IMG/VR virus record: IMGVR_UViG_3300049846_002207
Span: 1 to 39,308 of that record
Source of the DNA: a virus
Length of the DNA stretch: 39,308 nucleotides
Direction: 5' to 3' (one strand)
Shown here: positions 5,788-12,592 of the stretch, piece after piece
Layout: each line of letters opens with the position of its first letter
Numbering within the stretch: position 1 is the first letter of the stretch
The notes under the pieces: generated by a model
What the model was told of the DNA's origin: nothing
The model's database searches: none
Seen by the model: only the letters and a program-made list of their open reading frames with translations
Translations under genes and position numbers: made by a program

Positions 5788-6044
5788 TTTTTGCCTCGTT
5801 TGTTTTTCCTTTTAAATTCTAAGAATTTCTCAACTTCTGTAAAATAATATGTTTCATCTGCGCACTTTTCGCACAAAACTAAAGCCTCATCGCCCCAGTC
5901 GCCCGTATCTGTTAAAGGATGCGAGAAATAGTTAACTCCAGCACTTTTTCCACAACCATAACACTTATTAACTTCGGAATATTTTCCTTTATCTCTAAAA
6001 TGATTCTTTTGTCGCTCAACTTGAGCCTGTGATCTTTTTTTCAT
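5784..6044 (-). CDS. Small zinc-ribbon-like protein
   Basis: An 86-residue protein after a strong AGGAGGG site. It has CYGC near residue 28 and CEKC near residue 58, separated by about 30 residues: a two-CxxC zinc ribbon or knuckle. The ends are Lys/Arg-rich. Such proteins often bind nucleic acid or act as adaptors; no specific role can be given. It is the third gene of the (-) cluster and overlaps the next start by four bases. Confidence 0.7.
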   Translation of the reverse strand: MKKRSQAQVERQKNHFRDKGKYSEVNKCYGCGKSAGVNYFSHPLTDTGDWGDEALVLCEKCADETYYFTEVEKFLEFKRKNKRGKK

Positions 6045-6058
6045 TTTCGCCCTCCTTC

Positions 6059-6283
6059 TTATTGAGTGATTTGTTGATAAACCCTTAAATTTTGTTGGGC
6101 ATAAAGCGTAGTGAATTCAGTTCCAAGCTCTACAATGCAATATGTATCGTTTATCGGCTTTATTTCTATTTCTGCCATTATATCTGTGATCATTTCGGCA
6201 GTTAAATTAAGCTCATCTTTTTTAAAAGTGTAGTCTTCTAAAATTATCATGTACCACATTTGATTTAGGTTTTTGTTTTCCAT
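6059..6283 (-). CDS. Hypothetical acidic protein
   Basis: A 74-residue protein. Several ATGs are in frame; I prefer 6283 because GGA lies seven bases ahead and it begins one base after the upstream stop. An ATG at 6295 would overlap the upstream gene. Alternating strand and helix segments (WYMIILEDYTFKKDELNL) give a small alpha/beta appearance. No family is recognised. Confidence 0.6.
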   Translation of the reverse strand: MENKNLNQMWYMIILEDYTFKKDELNLTAEMITDIMAEIEIKPINDTYCIVELGTEFTTLYAQQNLRVYQQITQ

Positions 6284-6284
6284 A

Positions 6285-6449
6285 TTATTTTCCATTCCTT
6301 TTTTTAAGTTCTTTTTTTGTTTCAATTATTATTTTTTTGCATTTTGAAAAAGATGGAGAATTAATGCTTGAATTGAAAAGATGCATAGCCAATTCGTTTG
6401 TATTGCAATTTTCAAAATCTCTTATTATTTGCTTAGCTTTGTTTTTCAT
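6285..6449 (-). CDS. Small helical protein, first gene of the (-) cluster
   Basis: A 54-residue basic, helical protein; ATG 6449 follows GGGAG at a good distance, so the longer frame up to 6485 is not needed. It contains two Cys (ENCNTNELAMHLFNS and FSKCKK). No family is recognised. As the first gene after the palindrome region it is the most exposed to control by that operator. Confidence 0.6.
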   Translation of the reverse strand: MKNKAKQIIRDFENCNTNELAMHLFNSSINSPSFSKCKKIIIETKKELKKRNGK

Positions 6450-6608
6450 TTTAGTCTCCCTTGCTATAAATACAGTATGCACCATGCGGCATAAAAAAGC
6501 AGCATAAAAAGCACCATTGTATCGTATCGATACATGCTTAAAATAAATGCGGCGTTTTTATGCTATATGCGATATATTGAATATAGAAACAAACACAAAG
6601 GAGATAAT
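6450..6608. promoter_or_regulatory. Divergent control region with operator-like palindrome
   Basis: This lies between the (-) cluster and the (+) gene at 6609. It holds a perfect inverted repeat TGTATCG-TAT-CGATACA at 6518-6534. Around it, GCATAAAAA occurs at about 6489 and 6502 on (+) and once on (-) (TTTTTATGC, 6555-6563), and ATGCGGC occurs at 6484 and 6547. AT-rich stretches such as GATATATTGAATATAG could serve as -10 elements, but no canonical -35/-10 pair is clear. The layout suits a repressor-controlled divergent promoter pair. Confidence 0.6.
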
Positions 6609-6842
6609 ATGAAACTTAAAAAAGTGTATCATGTAGCTGTCAAAACACGCCGATCTAGATACTTTACTGGATTCGCTTTCCCGACTGAGAAAGATGCTTT
6701 TAATTTCGCTGATGAAGCAGATGCGGGCGGATGCGAAGTGTTTTTTAATATCGATCTAATCTCAGCTGAGAAATTTAACGAAATATTCTCAGCCAAGAAA
6801 AAAAGAAAGAAAAAAGCTAGACGTAAACCTCGAAGCCTTTGA
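6609..6842 (+). CDS. Small basic protein
   Basis: A 77-residue protein after AGGAGATAAT; the longer frame upstream (6534) lacks a ribosome site and enters the control region. Residues 1-60 form a mixed alpha/beta unit (KVYHVAVKTRRSRYFTGFAF), and the tail is a dense Lys/Arg stretch (KKKRKKKARRK), likely for nucleic-acid contact. It is a lone (+) gene facing the end of the structural arm and overlaps the 6817-7362 gene by 26 bases, tail to tail. Unrecognised. Confidence 0.65.
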   Translation: MKLKKVYHVAVKTRRSRYFTGFAFPTEKDAFNFADEADAGGCEVFFNIDLISAEKFNEIFSAKKKRKKKARRKPRSL

Positions 6843-7362
6843 TGCCAAAGTATCCAGTGCCCGTGCCACCAGTGAATGCTGCGATAGCTCTTAATCTCTC
6901 GCCGGGCATTAGGATGATTCCGTGTGGTTTTCTGTATCGCCAAATTGTATCGGACGACGAGAAATCTGCAGTCGATTCATGCATAATGCTCGGAGTGCCT
7001 CCGCCCCACATACGTCCAGAAAGCGCATGAAGTGCATAGCCACCAGTCTGCACGCCGTCCGATGCTAATGCCTTTCTCTCGTATTCTAGATAATAATTTG
7101 CACCAGAGATCGCGGCCCATTCGTAGTCCCAGCCAGAAATTGTCGTGATCCAAGTCGAAGTCTGATTATTATAGGCTTGAATTTCAACCGAGACAGCAGT
7201 CCCCGTCGCAAGAGTGCCACCGCTCACATAATAAAAAGACGGAAACACAACTGCATAGCCATTTGAGCTAGCTGTCGTATATGCGACAGTCAAAGTATTA
7301 TGAGCCATCGAAGCTTCTGTGTTGATACCAACTTGTGTGATGCCATTTGTATATGTAGCCAT
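6817..7362 (-). CDS. Virion surface/tail protein, beta-rich
   Basis: A 181-residue protein, rich in Gly, Ser, Thr and aromatic residues, with no signal peptide (MATYTNGITQVGINTEASMA). The composition and its place at the distal end of the tail operon suggest a small host-contact or fibre-tip protein. GAGG precedes ATG. It shares style but no visible homology with the 7367-7894 protein. Last gene of the structural arm. Confidence 0.6.
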   Translation of the reverse strand: MATYTNGITQVGINTEASMAHNTLTVAYTTASSNGYAVVFPSFYYVSGGTLATGTAVSVEIQAYNNQTSTWITTISGWDYEWAAISGANYYLEYERKALASDGVQTGGYALHALSGRMWGGGTPSIMHESTADFSSSDTIWRYRKPHGIILMPGERLRAIAAFTGGTGTGYFGIKGFEVYV

Positions 7363-7366
7363 TTAA

Positions 7367-7894
7367 TTACCTCGGTCTATAGTGGATTATGATTCCGCAA
7401 TTTTGCGGATTGCCCGTTTGAACTGAAATTATATCAAGCCTCAAAGCCTCGCCCTCGCTCACGTTTAACGGCGTCGATGTTAAAACCGGAGCCGTCAAAC
7501 CAGTGCCAGATTCGCCCGTCCCAACTCTCGCCCAGTTTCCAGCTGTAGACGCGATCTTCGGAGTTGTCGAGAAAATAGTTGAATACGCACCGCCCGAAGT
7601 CGCTTGCTTTTTAATATCAAGCTCAGTCGTGCCACCGCTGCCAGCGATGTTGTTGAACATATAAACCGCGAAAATCTCGGCATCAAATTCAAAGATGCAG
7701 ATCCCATCAGCGCCGAGAGTCCCAGCGCCGTTTTTATATGGACCATTGATAAAAAAATCTTTCTTCTCGTGCGTACGGTGACCAATAAAATTGATCATCG
7801 ATCCGATTTTGCTAAATGTTGCTTCGGAGACGGCTGCCCGATATTTCACTTCAAGCTGATCAATATAGTTTTTCTCGTCTGCTAAAATTGCCAA
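7367..7894 (-). CDS. Virion protein, probable tail-tip or fibre accessory
   Basis: A 175-residue protein with a helical N-terminus (NYIDQLEVKYRAAVSEATFS) followed by a jelly-roll-like beta region rich in Gly, Thr and Ser (FEFDAEIFAVYMFN, ALRLDIISVQTG). A short helix attached to a beta head is a common plan for trimeric fibre-tip proteins. It lies directly after the large hub-like gene. Function is inferred from position and fold style only. Confidence 0.6.
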   Translation of the reverse strand: MAILADEKNYIDQLEVKYRAAVSEATFSKIGSMINFIGHRTHEKKDFFINGPYKNGAGTLGADGICIFEFDAEIFAVYMFNNIAGSGGTTELDIKKQATSGGAYSTIFSTTPKIASTAGNWARVGTGESGTGLTAPVLTSTPLNVSEGEALRLDIISVQTGNPQNCGIIIHYRPR

Positions 7895-7903
7895 TCTAAC
7901 CCC

Positions 7904-10651
7904 CTACAGGTAACGATACGGATAACCGTCATCCTTAAACCCTATCAAGTCTACATAATACGTGTTATCAGGCGTAAATCCAAGCGCATCCTCAACAGTG
8001 ATAGTCGTCCCGGTAACATCTGAGACTTGCGTCTCCTCTGAATAAGCCGACCAGTCGTATTTATGAATTATCACATAAGCCCCGACAAAAAACTTCGATG
8101 CGTCCCCCGCCCCAACAGTGAAAACCGTTTGGCTAGATCCAGACGCAATCTGCACCTGCGGATCGCTAAAGCAAAACATATTCTTATAAATCGCACTGTC
8201 AGTCGTCTCTGTCGTGTCTGGATAATTTGCCACCTCGACATAATATCCAGCAGACGGCGGCGTGCTTAATGCTGGACTAACTGTCATCGCATAATTATTA
8301 CCACTAACAAACCCAGTCAGCGTAACCTCTTCGGCGAAAGTCATATCAACACTTCTAACCAAGATTTGCTCACCGATGAAGTCGACCCATTTTGTTTTTT
8401 CAATCTCTGGAGACGCAGTCCCGAAGCTGTCTGTTATGATAACAGTCGTCGTCGTTGAGCCAGTGCCTACAATACTTGCAGGGCTAAATACTCCGAATCT
8501 AGCCCCTTGAGCCGAGTACTGCGTATCGACAAGCTCAAGCTTTATGTTTCCAGACTTAATATCCATCGATTTATTAACGACCTCAAAAAGCCTTGCATCG
8601 AAATCCCTACTTGCAGCTCTTGTATCGACAAGCTGCAGAGTCGAATTTCCATAAAGCACAATATCACCGACATCAACGCTAAACGCTTTCCCGTAAAAAG
8701 CATTGATCACGATTCTCTCTGCACCGAATTTATACCGATCAAGTATCCGATTTCTCAAAATACCGATGATTAAATCAGTGTCAGAGCTAGGTCGAAGCCC
8801 GGGAGCTTCGATTGTGAATACTCGATTTCCGACTGGGATGCGTGTTTTTGAATCCGCACTTTGAGTTAAGTCCCCGCTTAAAAATTTATCATTATCGATT
8901 ACGTTGTTATTGTATTTAAAAAGCAGATTATTATAGAAGTTTTTATTGATCGATCTGCTGATCTTATTCTGCTCTGGCCTTGCCGTGTTGGTGTCGTCAA
9001 GCTTAGCAATAGATGCGACAGCTAATGGCGGAGCAGAGTATCCGACTGAAATTTTCCCCTTGCGCGGGAGCGTGAAGGCGCCCGTAGGAAACAATAAATT
9101 CTGATCTATGAATTCTCGACCAGTGATGTTTTCAGTTAAATAATAATCATAGTCAAAAATACTAGAAGTGAATGTCTCAGAAATTCGATCAAATTCTGGC
9201 ACGTCGACTTGGTCCCCGCCGAGACCCAATCCCTCTGGATAAACATTATACTGAGATTTGAAACTAGCTGTCGCTGTCGATACAAGATTTGATACTAGTG
9301 TGACGGAGCTTTCCATCACGATATATGATCCAAACTCGGTCACATTCACGGAGCTAATTTGCTTTAATGTGATATTATTTGCGCCGTATGTATCACCTGT
9401 CACGGTGACATAATCACCTGGCACAAGTCCGTATTTGTCTTTGACGTTAATGCCTTGGAAATAATATGCATTATCAACAGTGCCAACCTCCTCGACTTCG
9501 AGGACAGATGAAATCTCCACACCTGTTGCAAAATAAGTATTATTTGACTCTGACATCATTATCTTAAGAGCCAGATCAAAAGCATTTCCCTCAAGGCGAT
9601 AGAAGCTAGAAACCTCGTCGTCGATCACATGCTGAGCGCCCGCTGCTCTGATGTCGTCTGCTACAAATGCCTCGCGTGTGCATCCTGTAAACGTCGTCGC
9701 AGTCAAGCCAGTGTATCGGATGATCTCGTCGTTGATTCTGATATAAGTTTTTAAGCTAGTATCTGCAGGCGGCGTTAAAAATCCAGTCGTTGATGCGACA
9801 GTTATCGTTGTGTCTGAGTTAAGATTTGTCGCAGCTTGCGTCGTCTGTGCAGTTGATTCTGCTCCCTCTGTGATAGCGACAAGCACCATAGATGCTGCAG
9901 TAGCATTAGACAAAACAGCACGGCGAACTTGCGCTGCTGTCGAAACTCCGCTCTGTATAGCAACAGAAATCGCATTTCCAACTATGCTCACGACCTCAGA
10001 TCCAGCCGTCCCAGTATTTGTATATTCAATCGACACAGTCCCAACAACGCCTCTGCGAGTTTGATACCTGATCGATTGCACGACTGCTGATCTAAAATTC
10101 GCATTGGCAGTTAGCTTCGTTTTTACTGGCTGAAAAATCTCAGCTTTCTTTTTTGCTTCTGGATGCGCAATGTTTAAAACAATCGAACTACCGGCGACGA
10201 CTTCATCAATAATACCAGTGAATAACACGATAAAATCTTGCGGATAAGCCGTGTCAGTGTATCCAAGATAGACTGTGGCCTTTCTTCCTAGCACATCATC
10301 AACGACGACTCCGGGAGAGATTAATTCTGTGATCTGATTATCAAGATCGATCAGGCTAATCTGCACAGCTGAGATTGAGCTTGTACCGCCCTTATCTTGT
10401 AACAACTGCTGACTGACAGTGCTCGTTGATCCGTCGAGAGAAATTAAATCAGCTTGATCGGTGACTTCATTTAATCCGCCGATAACCCAATCGCTCCCGA
10501 TATATAAATCAGGATCTCCGATGCGGACATATTTTTGGATTGTGCCTGCGCCGTAAATCGTGTCGACGCCGTCAATTTCTAAGACTAATTGTGGCTTTTG
10601 AACTATGCCGAGCGAGGCCTCTCGTGCGTTTTCTGTTAGAGTGAAAGCCAT
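7904..10651 (-). CDS. Large tail hub / distal tail structural protein
   Basis: A 915-residue protein, the largest tail-tip product. The first 190 residues (LVLEIDGVDTIYGAG, ISLIDLDNQITELI, GRKATVYLGY, FTGIIDEV) look like a baseplate-hub type module. They are followed by an inserted domain near residues 200-260 (GSEVVSIVGNAISVAIQSGV) and long beta-rich segments with a DEIIRYTG motif. No peptidase or lysozyme motif is visible. AGGGG precedes ATG. Position after the fibre and lysis-type genes and before the two small distal genes supports a tail-tip role. Homology is judged by eye only. Confidence 0.65.
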   Translation of the reverse strand: MAFTLTENAREASLGIVQKPQLVLEIDGVDTIYGAGTIQKYVRIGDPDLYIGSDWVIGGLNEVTDQADLISLDGSTSTVSQQLLQDKGGTSSISAVQISLIDLDNQITELISPGVVVDDVLGRKATVYLGYTDTAYPQDFIVLFTGIIDEVVAGSSIVLNIAHPEAKKKAEIFQPVKTKLTANANFRSAVVQSIRYQTRRGVVGTVSIEYTNTGTAGSEVVSIVGNAISVAIQSGVSTAAQVRRAVLSNATAASMVLVAITEGAESTAQTTQAATNLNSDTTITVASTTGFLTPPADTSLKTYIRINDEIIRYTGLTATTFTGCTREAFVADDIRAAGAQHVIDDEVSSFYRLEGNAFDLALKIMMSESNNTYFATGVEISSVLEVEEVGTVDNAYYFQGINVKDKYGLVPGDYVTVTGDTYGANNITLKQISSVNVTEFGSYIVMESSVTLVSNLVSTATASFKSQYNVYPEGLGLGGDQVDVPEFDRISETFTSSIFDYDYYLTENITGREFIDQNLLFPTGAFTLPRKGKISVGYSAPPLAVASIAKLDDTNTARPEQNKISRSINKNFYNNLLFKYNNNVIDNDKFLSGDLTQSADSKTRIPVGNRVFTIEAPGLRPSSDTDLIIGILRNRILDRYKFGAERIVINAFYGKAFSVDVGDIVLYGNSTLQLVDTRAASRDFDARLFEVVNKSMDIKSGNIKLELVDTQYSAQGARFGVFSPASIVGTGSTTTTVIITDSFGTASPEIEKTKWVDFIGEQILVRSVDMTFAEEVTLTGFVSGNNYAMTVSPALSTPPSAGYYVEVANYPDTTETTDSAIYKNMFCFSDPQVQIASGSSQTVFTVGAGDASKFFVGAYVIIHKYDWSAYSEETQVSDVTGTTITVEDALGFTPDNTYYVDLIGFKDDGYPYRYL

Positions 10652-10659
10652 CTAAACCC

Positions 10660-11019
10660 CTATTTAAAACATTTTTTTCTAGTTTCGGACCAGCCCTTTA
10701 CATCTTGAGCCCAGTTGTGAATCGCTTGCATATCAGCAGGCTTATATCCGCCCATCAAATTACACTCTGTCAGATCAACGATCTGCAAGAATTTAATTTC
10801 ATAGGGGATCTTTGATAAGATTTCAAACTTAAGGCAATGCACAGCCTGAGTCGCTTTCGGCATTTCCTCTGCATTAACAACATAATTCAAAAATGACTGC
10901 TCAACCTTCTGAGCGTCTCTAACCAAAATTGCATAATGAAACTGCACTGACTCTGGAAATTCTGGAAATTTTCCGACTGCACATCCAGATAAAAACAAAA
11001 GTAAAATTAAATATTTCAT
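10660..11019 (-). CDS. Lipoprotein, possible outer-membrane spanin
   Basis: A 119-residue protein with a type II signal peptide: MKYLILLLFLSGC with lipobox LSGC (Cys13) followed by AV, which permits outer-membrane sorting. The mature part is helical with two further Cys. It overlaps the preceding gene by four bases (ATGA). An N-terminally hydrophobic, coiled-coil protein followed by a lipoprotein recalls Rz/Rz1 spanin pairs, but it is much longer than classic Rz1 and not Pro-rich, so this is a hypothesis. Confidence 0.65.
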   Translation of the reverse strand: MKYLILLLFLSGCAVGKFPEFPESVQFHYAILVRDAQKVEQSFLNYVVNAEEMPKATQAVHCLKFEILSKIPYEIKFLQIVDLTECNLMGGYKPADMQAIHNWAQDVKGWSETRKKCFK

Positions 11020-11276
11020 TTTCGACCTGCATTTATTGCGTCGGCATATTCCTTGGCAATTTCCTCTGGAGTTTTCTCTGGATTTTTCGCAATATCCTCA
11101 AGCTCTTTACGCTCTTTCTCTTGCTCAGCATCCCGCTTTTTATCTTTAAAAAGCTTGCTGACAAAATCTAACAGAGCCTGCCCGCCAAATCGCAACGCCA
11201 TTTGAGCGACCCAAGCTTGAAAACCTTGAAGCTTTAAAACTTGTGCGACAATTAATTTTGCAATTTGAGCGAGCAT
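11016..11276 (-). CDS. Small amphipathic/charged helical protein, lysis-type cluster
   Basis: An 86-residue protein after AGGAG. Residues 1-42 are hydrophobic to amphipathic (LAQIAKLIVAQVLKLQGFQA), the rest is a highly charged helix (KDKKRDAEQEKERKELEDIA). It may be membrane-attached. Its stop overlaps the lipoprotein start. Candidate inner spanin or holin-like component; the hydrophobic part is too amphipathic to call a transmembrane helix with confidence. Confidence 0.6.
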   Translation of the reverse strand: MLAQIAKLIVAQVLKLQGFQAWVAQMALRFGGQALLDFVSKLFKDKKRDAEQEKERKELEDIAKNPEKTPEEIAKEYADAINAGRK

Positions 11277-11289
11277 GTAAACTCCTTGA

Positions 11290-11523
11290 TTAAACTTCTG
11301 GTGAAATTTTTTCGATTTGCGCCGCGATTGCAGCCTTTAAAACTGGCAAAACATGAGGAGCAATCAAATCTATCGCAGCATCATCCCAAGTGCCTGGGAT
11401 AAGGCGCTTTAGTTGATCTTTCAACTCTTGCTCCAAATTCGCATATCCAGGTCCTGCTTGGAATTTTTCAAGCATCAACTCAAGCTCTTTAAGACCTTCT
11501 TTTTCTGCAATTTCTAAACCCAT
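11290..11523 (-). CDS. Small helical protein in lysis-type cluster
   Basis: A 77-residue protein; I chose ATG 11523, preceded by GGGAG, rather than an upstream in-frame ATG. It is acidic and helical with a central Pro-Gly turn (KRLIPGTWDDAAIDLIAPHV) and a C-terminal hydrophobic helix (LPVLKAAIAAQI). Neither part is long enough to be a sure membrane span. It begins one base after the stop of the 11525-11770 gene. Unrecognised. Confidence 0.6.
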   Translation of the reverse strand: MGLEIAEKEGLKELELMLEKFQAGPGYANLEQELKDQLKRLIPGTWDDAAIDLIAPHVLPVLKAAIAAQIEKISPEV

Positions 11524-11524
11524 T

Positions 11525-11770
11525 TTAATCTCCCTTTTCTTTGTTGATGTCGAGTTTCCCCTCGATTCGGGCAAGCGCCTCTCTGACCTCAGAAAGACGC
11601 TCGACTAATTTAGAATCTAAATTCTCATGTCTAACTCGCAAATCATCAACATCTTTTTGCGTGCGATTATTAGCTTGCACAGCCTGATTTAATCGGCCCT
11701 CTTGACGAATAGCCCAGATAACGCCACCGACTGCCATCAAAACTATTTCGACATTCGGTATGGGATTCAT
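11525..11770 (-). CDS. Membrane-anchored coiled-coil protein (holin/XhlA-like style)
   Basis: An 81-residue protein with an N-terminal membrane helix (VEIVLMAVGGVIWAI) and a long coiled coil (RTQKDVDDLRVRHENLDSKL onward). This plan is seen in XhlA-like lysis accessory proteins and in inner spanins, though usually XhlA has the helix at the C-terminus. It overlaps the small lipoprotein gene upstream by four bases (ATGA). Probably part of a lysis or envelope cluster; the exact role is undecided. Confidence 0.6.
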   Translation of the reverse strand: MNPIPNVEIVLMAVGGVIWAIRQEGRLNQAVQANNRTQKDVDDLRVRHENLDSKLVERLSEVREALARIEGKLDINKEKGD

Positions 11771-11898
11771 TCAAATAACCCTAGTTTATTACAAAGAGAG
11801 TATTTTGAATCACCTACAGGCTCACAGTTTTTCATTACAACTTTACTTGATGCGCATCCGCCGAGCATGAAAAAAGCTAAAAATAAAATCACTCTCAT
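11767..11898 (-). CDS. 43-residue lipoprotein
   Basis: A short gene starting at ATG 11898, ten bases after the previous stop, with GGGGGACGGT upstream as a ribosome site. The product begins MRVILFLAFFMLGGCASSK: a signal peptide with lipobox LGGC, then about 28 mature residues with two more Cys (NCEPVGDSKYSLCN). Size fits an Rz1-like outer-membrane lipoprotein, though it is not Pro-rich. It directly precedes, and overlaps by four bases, the membrane coiled-coil gene, the reverse of the usual Rz-then-Rz1 order. Confidence 0.65.
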   Translation of the reverse strand: MRVILFLAFFMLGGCASSKVVMKNCEPVGDSKYSLCNKLGLFE

Positions 11899-11907
11899 AC
11901 CGTCCCC

Positions 11908-12582
11908 CTATTTACAGGATTCAGGCTTGATAAGCTTCAAAGGTATCGGCCTGATTTGATTAGTATCGTGCTTATATGTGTCGCCTGTCGAGCATTTTCC
12001 GCCAATACAAGACGGCTGATTATCACTCCCGCAGACACCATAGAAGCCATCTTTCCATGCTCTAACATTCGCGCCAATTGGGATCGCTCCATTAGCATAT
12101 ATCTCATAGTAACCAAACTCATTCGTTAAAACTGGACCCGCTAGCGGATTGCAAATTCCGACCATACAAAGGGCCATATGCCAAATATCGACCTTAGCAT
12201 CTTTCAGCGGTTTATATTTTCCAGACACTGGATCATGCTCGTAAACCCAGCCAAATGATTTCATCTTAACTTGCTCTGTGCATACCAGACTAATGTTGCC
12301 TTTTTTGCAAAGTACTCCGGCTCTATCGCATTCTTTTCCTTCGACATCTGAGTCAAGGCAAAGCTGAGCGTCTGTAAACCATGGATCTTTTTGCCATGTT
12401 TTCGCAGAGCCAATCTGATAAATCTTTCCGACCTTAAGACCAAGCTCTGTCAATCTCACCGGCTTCTCACCGGGCTCCTCTGCGACCTGAGTCGTAGGTG
12501 TCGGATCTTTTGCACCGTCGTCGGTTACGCATCCGGTGAATAATGTGATAACGCAGATCCATGCCAATATATTTTCTCTCAT
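11908..12582 (-). CDS. Cys-rich lipoprotein with carboxypeptidase-regulatory-like domain
   Basis: A 224-residue protein with lipobox FTGC (Cys17), mature start CVTDDGAKDP, and AGGAG before ATG. The mature part holds about a dozen Cys, in spaced pairs such as CMVGIC and CIGGKC, so a disulfide-bonded extracytoplasmic protein is likely. The stretch PLKDAKVDIWHM...TNEFGYYEIYANG resembles a carboxypeptidase-regulatory-like (transthyretin-type) beta domain. A phage-made surface lipoprotein next to fibre genes could block superinfection, but it could also be a lysis or virion protein. Confidence 0.65.
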   Translation of the reverse strand: MRENILAWICVITLFTGCVTDDGAKDPTPTTQVAEEPGEKPVRLTELGLKVGKIYQIGSAKTWQKDPWFTDAQLCLDSDVEGKECDRAGVLCKKGNISLVCTEQVKMKSFGWVYEHDPVSGKYKPLKDAKVDIWHMALCMVGICNPLAGPVLTNEFGYYEIYANGAIPIGANVRAWKDGFYGVCGSDNQPSCIGGKCSTGDTYKHDTNQIRPIPLKLIKPESCK

Positions 12583-12592
12583 AAATACTCCT

